From Lachnospiraceae bacterium (GTDB lineage Bacteria > Bacillota > Clostridia > Lachnospirales > Lachnospiraceae), in contig JAILPU010000123.1 in assembly GCA_024699395.1 (NCBI GenBank), positions 1 through 14,084 on the forward strand: a stretch of DNA of 14,084 nt, read 5' to 3'. A program made the translations under genes and the position numbers. A model generated the notes under the pieces. The model ran no database searches and was not told the origin of the DNA. It worked only from the letters and a program-made list of their open reading frames with translations. Below are positions 7,580 through 13,280 of this stretch, one piece after another. Each line of letters opens with the position of its first letter. Positions within the stretch are counted from its first letter, which is position 1.

Positions 7580-9064
7580 ATGGTAAAAATAGGTTTTGAC
7601 AACGATAAATATCTGAAATTGCAGTCGGAAAAGATCAGAGAAAGGATCAACACCTTCGGAGGAAAGCTTTATTTGGAATTCGGCGGTAAATTGTTTGACG
7701 ATTACCACGCATCCCGCGTTCTTCCCGGTTTCAAGCCCGACAGTAAGATTAACATGCTGGCCAACTTAAAGGACCAGGCGGAAATTGTTATAGCCATCAA
7801 CTCCGCAGACATTGAAAAAAATAAAGTCCGCGGCGATTTGGGTATCACCTACGACCTTGACGTACTTCGTCTTATAGACGCCTTCAGAGGTTACGGCCTC
7901 TACGTGGGAAGCGTTGTTCTCACCAGATTTGCAGGTCAGCCCAGCGCAATTGCTTATCAGAAAAAACTTGAATCCCTGGGAATGAAAGTATACAGACATT
8001 ATCCCATTCCCGGATATCCTTCCAACATTCCCTTTATCGTAAGCGACGACGGTTACGGTAAAAACGAGTATATAGAAACCACAAGAAGTCTTATAGTGGT
8101 AACAGCACCGGGACCCGGTTCGGGAAAAATGGCCACCTGCCTCTCCCAGCTTTACCATGAATATAAAAGAGATATTCCCGCAGGTTACGCTAAGTTCGAG
8201 ACCTTCCCCATTTGGAATATTCCTCTTAAGCACCCCGTTAACCTGGCTTACGAGGCAGCCACAGCCGACCTTAACGATGTGAACATGATCGATCCTTTCC
8301 ATCTTGAGGCATACGGCGAAACCACCATCAACTACAACAGAGATGTGGAGATTTTCCCTGTGCTCAATGCCATGTTTGAAAAGATCATGGGATGCTCCCC
8401 TTATAAATCTCCCACTGACATGGGTGTCAACATGGCAGGTCATTGTATCATCGATGACGATGCCACCAAGTACGCTTCCTGTCAGGAGATAATCCGCCGC
8501 TACTACAATACAATGGTGGAAGTAAGAAGAGGAAATGCGGATAACGAGCAGGTTATCAAGCTTGAACTTCTTATGAAGCAGGCGGGCATTTCTGTTAGTG
8601 ACAGGCATGTCATAACCGCCGCAAATGTAAAAGCTGAAGCCACAGGGGAACCTGCTGCCGCAATGGAACTTCCCGACGGTTCAATCGTAACAGGAAAGAC
8701 CAGCGAGCTTTTGGGTGCTTCGAGTGCGATGCTCTTAAATGCGTTAAAGGCACTGGCAAACATCGACGATTCCGTGGAACTTATATCCCCTCAGGCAATC
8801 GAACCCATTCAAAGCCTTAAGATCAACCACCTTGGCAACCGCAATCCCAGACTTCATACCGATGAAGTACTCATTGCCCTTTCCATCTGTGCTTCCACAG
8901 ACAAGAATGCCAAGCTTGCAATGGATCAGCTTGAAAAGCTTAAGGGTTGCGATGTTCACTCCAGCGTTATTCTTTCACAGGTTGATATGAATGTATTCCG
9001 TAAACTCGGAGTTAACCTCACCTGCGAGCCCGTATATCAGAACAAGGCATTGTATCATAGATAA
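7580..9064 (+). CDS. DUF1846 family protein of unknown function
   Basis: A 494-residue soluble protein that I recognise as the DUF1846 family, a conserved Firmicutes and Actinobacteria group without an assigned biochemical role. Notable segments: N-terminal [19 protein letters not shown], the Gly-rich P-loop-like [17 protein letters not shown] (175-191), and a conserved middle with [21 protein letters not shown] (205-225) and [17 protein letters not shown] (229-245). GPGSGKM is not a strict Walker A (Met replaces Ser/Thr), so nucleotide or phosphate binding is only suggested. No signal peptide or membrane segment is visible. The start at 7580 was chosen over the in-frame ATG at 7517 because a GGGAAGG site lies just before it and the promoter overlaps the upstream codons. 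It is monocistronic: divergent from ftsH, convergent with trmB, with its own terminator 6 bases after the stop. Confidence 0.85.
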   Translation: MVKIGFDNDKYLKLQSEKIRERINTFGGKLYLEFGGKLFDDYHASRVLPGFKPDSKINMLANLKDQAEIVIAINSADIEKNKVRGDLGITYDLDVLRLIDAFRGYGLYVGSVVLTRFAGQPSAIAYQKKLESLGMKVYRHYPIPGYPSNIPFIVSDDGYGKNEYIETTRSLIVVTAPGPGSGKMATCLSQLYHEYKRDIPAGYAKFETFPIWNIPLKHPVNLAYEAATADLNDVNMIDPFHLEAYGETTINYNRDVEIFPVLNAMFEKIMGCSPYKSPTDMGVNMAGHCIIDDDATKYASCQEIIRRYYNTMVEVRRGNADNEQVIKLELLMKQAGISVSDRHVITAANVKAEATGEPAAAMELPDGSIVTGKTSELLGASSAMLLNALKALANIDDSVELISPQAIEPIQSLKINHLGNRNPRLHTDEVLIALSICASTDKNAKLAMDQLEKLKGCDVHSSVILSQVDMNVFRKLGVNLTCEPVYQNKALYHR

Positions 9065-9070
9065 ATTAAC

Positions 9071-9103
9071 AAGGCAGATAAAATCATCGATTTTATCTGC
9101 CTT
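9071..9103 (+). terminator. Terminator of the DUF1846 gene, possibly bidirectional
   Basis: A perfect 15-bp inverted repeat (AAGGCAGATAAAATC and its complement) closes on a 3-base loop six bases after the stop codon, followed by the T-rich ATATTTGTG. The U-tract is interrupted, but the stem is long and perfect. It lies between convergent genes and could also stop trmB transcription from the other side. Confidence 0.8.
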
Positions 9104-9105
9104 AT

Positions 9106-9215
9106 ATTTGTGTATCTTATTAATTTGTATGTCTTACTGATTTGTATATCCCACGGATTTGCATCTCGCTAATTTATACATCCCGTGAATATGTATATCT
9201 CTGAGAATCTGCGGT
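9106..9215. repeat. Degenerate tandem array of about 17-bp units
   Basis: Cores resembling ATTTGTATATCCC recur at 9106, 9123, 9140, 9157, 9172, 9189 and, weakly, 9207, giving a period of 15-18 bases and mostly 17. The first four are closest to each other. The units fill the gap between the DUF1846 terminator and the trmB stop codon and contain no gene. Confidence 0.6.
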
Positions 9216-9217
9216 GG

Positions 9218-9862
9218 CTACCTTCTTATAATGTACTTACATATGGGGTTTCCTATGGAAGAAAATCGCTCCTCATACTCCGTCATTACATTTTCCACCA
9301 TTAATTTTTCATCCGAATGAAGATCATAGGTAATAACATCCGCTTTCCATCCGGCAAAGTCTAATTCCTCGACTCCGAAATCGAAAAGGTCTCTGTTATC
9401 TGTTTTAAATTCTATGATTCCATCAGATTTAAGGATAGAATCGTATCTTTTGAGAAACTGCCTTGAGCAGAGACGCCTTTTGGCATGTCGGTCCTTGGGC
9501 CAGGGATCCGAAAAGTTAAGGTATATTCTGTCCACCTCACCCGGTGCAAAAACCCTGTCCACATCTTCGGCATCCATTCTGATAAATCTAAGATTCGGCA
9601 ATTCACACTCCTCCATCTTTTGAATGGCTCTTAATAAAACGGAGGAATATTTTTCTATTCCCACATAATTGATATCCGGATTAAGTCCGGCAAGCTCGTA
9701 AATAAATCTTCCTTTTCCCATCCCTATCTCAACTCTAACGGGATTGTCATTACCGAATATCTCTTTCCACTTCCCGGGGCAGTCGAAAATAACATCCTCG
9801 CTGACCACAAATTTGCTTTCCTGTATATTTTCCCTTGCCCCGGGTATATTTCTAAGACGCAT
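9218..9862 (-). CDS. trmB: tRNA (guanine-N7-)-methyltransferase TrmB
   Basis: SAM-dependent methyltransferase that makes 7-methylguanosine at position 46 in the variable loop of tRNAs. The 214-residue length is typical of bacterial TrmB. Visible motifs: the SAM-binding loop VEIGMGKGRF (44-53), the acidic end of the next strand in GIEKYSS (68-74), the family signature YLNFSDPWPKDRHAKRRL (114-131), FKTDNRDLF (152-160) and the C-terminal TEYEERFSSIGNPI (194-207). The start has a GGGAG site 7 bases upstream. It follows the flotillin gene by 47 bases without a convincing terminator or promoter, so it is probably co-transcribed from the riboswitch-controlled promoter at 11645-11673. Confidence 0.95.
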   Translation of the reverse strand: MRLRNIPGARENIQESKFVVSEDVIFDCPGKWKEIFGNDNPVRVEIGMGKGRFIYELAGLNPDINYVGIEKYSSVLLRAIQKMEECELPNLRFIRMDAEDVDRVFAPGEVDRIYLNFSDPWPKDRHAKRRLCSRQFLKRYDSILKSDGIIEFKTDNRDLFDFGVEELDFAGWKADVITYDLHSDEKLMVENVMTEYEERFSSIGNPICKYIIRR

Positions 9863-9909
9863 AACGATTCTCCCAAAATTTAGATCTTACAGCCTTTAGC
9901 GGGCTGTTT

Positions 9910-11442
9910 TTACTTATTTGCCTCAGTTGTCTGAGTCACGTTATTTTTGACTTCCTTGGCTACTTCTCTTACAACCTCTTTTTCAAGGCCGGTAACATTA
10001 ATGTTCTTGTTGACCACTGCATCGTAAGTCTGTGCCTTCATAACCTCTTTGAGGTCGAAACCTGTAGTCTCTTTGACTGACTCAATGACTTTGGCCATAA
10101 CCGCAGGTGCATATCCGCCTACGCCTGCAACACCTGACTCACCGTTACCCGAATCGATAACGGTAACCTTGTCGATAGATGCAATAGGAGCAGCAATCTC
10201 TTTTGCGATAGCGGGAAGCTGTTTGATGATCATCTCGGTGATAGCGGCATTGTTATACTTTGCGTATGCCTCTGCCTTCTTCTCCATAGCTTCTGCCTCA
10301 GCCACACCTTTTGCCTGGATAGCTTCAGCTTCCGCACGACCTACAGCTGCAATACCGGCAGCCTCTTTTTCCTTGGCGTATACTGCTGCATCAGCCTGAG
10401 CTTTAACGGCCTCAGCCTGTTTTTCCTGCTCGTACTTGCGGGCATCTGCCTCTCTCTGTCTCTCGATAAGAGTAGCCTCAGCTTCCTGCTGACGACGATA
10501 CTTGTCAGCGTCGGCTTTCTTTCTAACCTCTGCATTAAGAACCTGTTCCTTAACATCTGCTTCTCTCTGCTTAAGCTCTGTCTCTCTCTCCTGACGGGCA
10601 ATATCCGCATTGGCTCTTGTGACCTCAATGGTCTTTCTCTGTTCCTCTTTCTGGATTTCGTAAGCGGCATCAGCCACAGCCTTCTTGGTATCGGCTTCCT
10701 GCTTAAGTTCGGACTGTTTAATCCAGAGTTCGTTCTGCTTGGTAGCTATCTCAGTCTGAGATTTAACCTGCTCGTCATTGGCAGCTTTATCAGCCTGAGC
10801 CTGAGCGATCTTAATATCTCTCTCAGATTCTGCTCTTGAAATAGCAGCTGCTTTCTGAATACGAACCACGTTATCCACACCGAGGTTCTCGATAACATGA
10901 TTGTCATCTACGAAATTCTGCACATTGAAGCTGGTAATCACAAGTCCCATTGCTTCAAGATCGGGATCGGCATTTTCCTTAACAAGTACAGCAAATTTCT
11001 GTCTGTCGGAAACCATCTCTTCAAGATGCATCTTACCTACGATCTCACGCACATTACCTTCAAGCACTTCTCTTGCAACAGCTGCAATATAATCGGGTTT
11101 CTTGTTTAAGAAGTTCTTGGACGCCTTCTTAATAAGCTCCGGTGTGTGACCGATCTGCACATTGACTGTGGCATCCACCATGATATTGATGTAGTCGGCT
11201 GTGGGAACTGCTGAACTTGTCTTAACATCAATGGGTATCAACTGGAGTTTCAATACGTCTTTCTTTTCAAAGAAGGGAATCTTTACTCCCGCTCTACCGA
11301 TAAGATACCTGGGCTCCTTATGAAGTCCCGTAATGATAAATGCTTCGTCGGTTGATGCTTTCACATAACCTGTGATGAAGATGATGATTACAAGAAGTAA
11401 CACCAATCCTCCTAAAATTAATGCTTTGGTCATATAATCCAT
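9910..11442 (-). CDS. floT: Flotillin family (SPFH) membrane scaffold protein, FloT-like
   Basis: Flotillins oligomerise on the inner face of the membrane and organise functional microdomains, affecting membrane fluidity, secretion and signalling complexes. This 510-residue protein has one N-terminal membrane segment (about 5-26), an SPFH domain (about 27-210, including TDEAFIITGL and AREVLEGNVREIVGKMHLEEM), a long Ala/Glu/Lys/Gln coiled coil (about 210-400) with the flotillin-typical KKADADKYRRQQEAEA, and a C-terminal segment LPAIAKEIAAPIASIDKVTVID. Length and motifs resemble B. subtilis FloT (YuaG, about 509 residues). The ATG at 11442 was chosen because GAGAGG lies 5 bases upstream; the earlier ATG at 11496 follows a terminator U-tract and has no ribosome binding site. 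No NfeD-type partner gene is adjacent, unlike many flotillin loci. The leader holds a manganese riboswitch with terminator. FloT-type assignment is by overall resemblance; flotillin family is firm. Confidence 0.92.
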   Translation of the reverse strand: MDYMTKALILGGLVLLLVIIIFITGYVKASTDEAFIITGLHKEPRYLIGRAGVKIPFFEKKDVLKLQLIPIDVKTSSAVPTADYINIMVDATVNVQIGHTPELIKKASKNFLNKKPDYIAAVAREVLEGNVREIVGKMHLEEMVSDRQKFAVLVKENADPDLEAMGLVITSFNVQNFVDDNHVIENLGVDNVVRIQKAAAISRAESERDIKIAQAQADKAANDEQVKSQTEIATKQNELWIKQSELKQEADTKKAVADAAYEIQKEEQRKTIEVTRANADIARQERETELKQREADVKEQVLNAEVRKKADADKYRRQQEAEATLIERQREADARKYEQEKQAEAVKAQADAAVYAKEKEAAGIAAVGRAEAEAIQAKGVAEAEAMEKKAEAYAKYNNAAITEMIIKQLPAIAKEIAAPIASIDKVTVIDSGNGESGVAGVGGYAPAVMAKVIESVKETTGFDLKEVMKAQTYDAVVNKNINVTGLEKEVVREVAKEVKNNVTQTTEANK

Positions 11443-11483
11443 ACAATCCTCTCTTTCTGCCTTTTGGGCGTTAGGTATTTCGG

Positions 11484-11520
11484 TGCGGTAAATCATAGTA
11501 TAAAAAAGACTTTTACCGCA
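11484..11520 (-). other. 9-bp inverted repeat spanning the terminator 3' arm in the flotillin leader
   Basis: In the minus-strand RNA, TGCGGTAAA (11520-11512, part of the terminator's 3' arm) is exactly complementary to TTTACCGCA (11492-11484), with a 19-base loop that holds the U-tract. Because it forms only after the polymerase passes the termination site, it cannot act in the first decision, but it could keep the read-through RNA from refolding into the terminator hairpin. Confidence 0.5.
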
Positions 11521-11545
11521 ACCACTTAGTTACAGTAAAAGTCTT
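11501..11545 (-). terminator. Riboswitch expression platform: intrinsic terminator before flotillin
   Basis: On the minus strand, AAGACTTTTAC begins a 17-bp stem (11545-11529 with 11522-11506, including G-U pairs) closed by a 6-base loop TAAGTG and followed by TTTTTA. The 5' arm includes all of the aptamer's 3' P1 strand (11541-11535), so terminator and ligand-stabilised P1 are mutually exclusive. Ligand binding should therefore permit read-through. Confidence 0.88.
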
Positions 11546-11635
11546 GCCTTCTAACTTGATACGGGCTTAATCCCCTAAGCCGGGTGACGATTTCAAGCCG
11601 GGCGCCATGGACACCTTTGGGCTACTCCCTTTCAC
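11535..11635 (-). promoter_or_regulatory. yybP-ykoY manganese riboswitch aptamer
   Basis: The minus-strand leader carries the class hallmarks in order. P1 5' strand GTGAAAG (11635-11629) leads into the L1 motif AGGGAGTAGC (11630-11621). P2 hairpin GGTGTC-CAT-GGCGCC spans 11615-11601. A long P3 arm is closed by CTTGA/TCAAG (11597-11593 with 11559-11555) and carries the conserved L3 TCGTCA (11590-11585) and an inner hairpin GGCTTA/TAAGCC. The 3' conserved GCAAGAC (11547-11541) leads into P1 strand CTTTTAC (11541-11535). This matches the known L. lactis aptamer landmarks (GGGGAGUAGC, CGUCA, GCAAGAC). The class senses Mn2+ by docking L1 and L3. With the overlapping terminator, an ON switch for flotillin is predicted. 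Assignment is by motif and fold by eye; no covariance search was run. Confidence 0.87.
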
Positions 11636-11644
11636 TTGAAAAGA

Positions 11645-11673
11645 ATTATATACAGTTTATAATTCCCTGTCAA
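11645..11673 (-). promoter_or_regulatory. Exact-consensus sigma-A promoter of the flotillin leader
   Basis: TTGACA (11673-11668), a 17-base spacer and TATAAT (11650-11645) match the vegetative consensus at all 12 positions with ideal spacing. Transcription would begin about 11638, immediately before the riboswitch P1 stem. It lies 21 bases beyond the acyltransferase stop codon. Confidence 0.93.
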
Positions 11674-11694
11674 GGAAAATCTACGCACGAGGGC

Positions 11695-12834
11695 TTACTG
11701 TGCTTCCTCTGTACTGTTTCTTTGATTATAAATCGTAATTTTCTTGGAACACAATTCATAAAACTTGTTAATCAGTACAGATCCCACAAGACAAACAGCA
11801 ACGAAAATTATATAACATACAATAGCATTATTGGGTTTATAAATAAGCTTTGCTACAGCGCCGAAGTAAAAAATGTAAAACGTATGAGTATAGTACATAT
11901 TGCTGCTGTTTTTACCAAGAAAGCCCAGTCCTTTACGTGTTACTCTTGAATATCCGAATAATTCAAATAAAGCCGTAACAAATAAGGGCACCAACACATA
12001 ATCCATTGCCATGCCGTATCTGTAAATAAACACTGCAACGATAACCAGGATTGAAAGACCCTTTCTTGCCATAAGAGGCAAATCATGGAGCCAGCCTATT
12101 ACTCTGTCCAACAGATTGTATTTTGAAAACACAATCCCCATAAAGACAGTAGCCATATTACCGTGATTTTGAAAAATAAGAGCTATATCATCTTTTAAAA
12201 CACCACTGAATGTCTCTATTGATCCCAGAGCATACAATAACCTGAGGAGAATTATAAAAACAACAATACCCAGTATTTCCTTGTAATATGAATCGTTTTT
12301 TTCAAATACACGGATGAATATAAGTCCCAGGAAAACTGCCTTAACATAAAAGATAAAGAACCACCATTCGGAATTATACGTGTAGTTTATACCTATGAGG
12401 TTTAAGATAAAACCCTTAAATTCGAAGTGTGAATAAACATTATTTATATAATTTGCATTCGCATGGGGTGCCTGATTGCCAAAAAAGATAAAACCAATGG
12501 GGATGAAAATAAAGAAAATCTTCCAGTAATTTTTGTACAACGTCAGTAATTTGTTTGTAAAGAAATGGGGTTTTTTATAGCACTTGTATATCGAGTAACC
12601 TCCCAAAAATGCAAACAGGGAAACACAGAAATTACCGAATTTGGAAATGCCATATGACAAGGATGTTCCGTTAAAACTGATAAATGTCTTAAATGCCGTT
12701 CCATAGGGATAATTGTCCGGAGAAACAAGCAAATGATGGAACAACATCAATAGTATGGCAACTCCTTTGATAATTCTTGTATCTTCCGCCGAAAAACTGT
12801 GTTTACTTTCCATTGATATAACATGCCCCTTCAT
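11695..12834 (-). CDS. Integral membrane acyltransferase, acyltransferase-3 family
   Basis: A 379-residue polytopic membrane protein with about ten hydrophobic segments. The N-terminal segment DTRIIKGVAILLMLFHHLL (18-36) is the recognisable start of acyltransferase-3 proteins, with Lys23 and His33/His34 in the usual positions for the basic residue and essential His. Such enzymes O-acylate surface carbohydrates or lipids; the actual substrate cannot be read from the sequence. Start choice is uncertain: the ATG at 12834 has no ribosome binding site, while an in-frame ATG at 12813 has AAGGGG 12 bases upstream, a long spacing. Base composition is clearly more AT-rich than its neighbours (sampled 60-base lines 30-40% GC against 45-53% in ftsH and flotillin), and no functionally linked genes flank it, so it may be acquired. 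No terminator separates it from the flotillin promoter. Confidence 0.85.
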   Translation of the reverse strand: MKGHVISMESKHSFSAEDTRIIKGVAILLMLFHHLLVSPDNYPYGTAFKTFISFNGTSLSYGISKFGNFCVSLFAFLGGYSIYKCYKKPHFFTNKLLTLYKNYWKIFFIFIPIGFIFFGNQAPHANANYINNVYSHFEFKGFILNLIGINYTYNSEWWFFIFYVKAVFLGLIFIRVFEKNDSYYKEILGIVVFIILLRLLYALGSIETFSGVLKDDIALIFQNHGNMATVFMGIVFSKYNLLDRVIGWLHDLPLMARKGLSILVIVAVFIYRYGMAMDYVLVPLFVTALFELFGYSRVTRKGLGFLGKNSSNMYYTHTFYIFYFGAVAKLIYKPNNAIVCYIIFVAVCLVGSVLINKFYELCSKKITIYNQRNSTEEAQ

Positions 12835-12863
12835 ATTTTCAAAAATTTAAGCCCATATGCTGT

Positions 12864-12872
12864 ATCATATCA
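12864..12872 (-). promoter_or_regulatory. Possible extended -10 promoter of the acyltransferase gene
   Basis: On the minus strand, TGATATGAT gives an extended -10 element (TGnTATGAT, 5/6 in the hexamer) about 30 bases upstream of the first ATG. No good -35 is seen. The region around it is AT-rich. Confidence 0.45.
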
Positions 12873-12956
12873 CATTTAAACAAAACATAACATAAAAAAA
12901 TCCGAGGGAGTTTTTGTGTCATTTTGCGTTGCTGATTGTAGACGAGCTATGTATCT

Positions 12957-13025
12957 GCGAGTGACGTGATTGCATGCGAGTGACGTGATTGCATGCAAGT
13001 GACGTGATTGCATGCGAGTTACGCG
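12957..13025. repeat. 19-bp tandem repeats, three near-identical copies plus a decayed fourth
   Basis: Three head-to-tail copies of GCGAGTGACGTGATTGCAT occupy 12957-12975, 12976-12994 and 12995-13013; the third differs by one base (GCAAG). A fourth, GCGAGTTACGCG, starts at 13014 and decays. Each junction forms TGCATGC. They lie in the gene-free stretch between the acyltransferase and the NlpC/P60 gene, directly before the structured element at 13022. No coding sequence covers them. Confidence 0.9.
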
Positions 13026-13162
13026 CTGTGTCGGTGGGCGTATATATTTCTCGGGACGCTCCCGCTTGGTATTAAACGTAGCGGTACTAAGCGATCAAAG
13101 TACGATTGCCAAGTACCGACGTTTAATAAGGCCCTCGAAATACACCACGCCCGCCTCGCGCG
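13022..13162 (+). ncRNA. Candidate structured RNA or palindromic element of unknown class
   Basis: This gene-free stretch is strongly self-complementary. Nested pairings: CGCGC/GCGCG (13022-13026 with 13158-13162), GGTGGGCGT/ACGCCCGCC (13033-13041 with 13147-13155), TATTTC/GAAATA (13045-13050 with 13137-13142), a local hairpin CGGGA-CGC-TCCCG (13052-13064), and a long arm at 13070-13128 pairing TATTAAACGT and CGGTACT (two-base bulge between them) with AGTACCG and ACGTTTAATA, then GCGATC/GATTGC. The two wobble pairs are G-U on the plus strand and would be A-C mismatches on the minus strand, pointing to a plus-strand RNA. A terminator follows at 13224-13250. No clear plus-strand promoter was found and I recognise no known class; it could also be a DNA palindromic repeat or miniature mobile element. 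Confidence 0.45.
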
Positions 13163-13223
13163 CTGTGGACCGATGATTACATATCAGCATTTCAGCATAT
13201 CCTGCATTTACAAAAAAATCAAG

Positions 13224-13250
13224 AAAAGGCGCCGGAAATCGGCGCCTTTT
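13224..13250 (-). terminator. Terminator after the NlpC/P60 gene, possibly bidirectional
   Basis: AAAAGGCGCCG and CGGCGCCTTTT form a perfect 11-bp stem around a 5-base loop, 30 bases after the NlpC/P60 stop. On the minus strand it is followed by CTTGATTTTTTT. On the plus strand four Us follow the GC core, so it could also end a plus-strand transcript of the structured element. Confidence 0.85.
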
Positions 13251-13280
13251 GGTGTGCTCAATCTTTTCGGTCATCCTCGA

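Noticed and set aside
7766..8608. 280-codon minus-strand open frame inside the DUF1846 gene
   Set aside because: Antisense shadow; the plus-strand gene has promoter, ribosome binding site, family match and terminator.
9889..9907. Hairpin ACAGCC/GGCTGT between flotillin and trmB as a terminator
   Set aside because: The T-run lies on the plus-strand side only; in the direction of both genes there is no U-tract after the 6-bp stem.
11443..11496. Earlier in-frame ATG for flotillin at 11496
   Set aside because: It directly follows the terminator U-tract with no ribosome binding site; 11442 has GAGAGG at good spacing.
12893..12915. A-tract/T-tract hairpin near AAAAATCCGAGGGAGTTTTT as a terminator
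   Set aside because: Only three GC-containing base pairs plus a bulged A-T stem; too weak to support.
12924..12953. Plus-strand promoter TTGCGT-18-TATGTA for the candidate ncRNA
   Set aside because: The -10 matches consensus at only 3 of 6 positions and the spacing is long.
12957..13025. CRISPR array
   Set aside because: Units are contiguous 19-bp tandem repeats with no unique spacers and no cas genes nearby.
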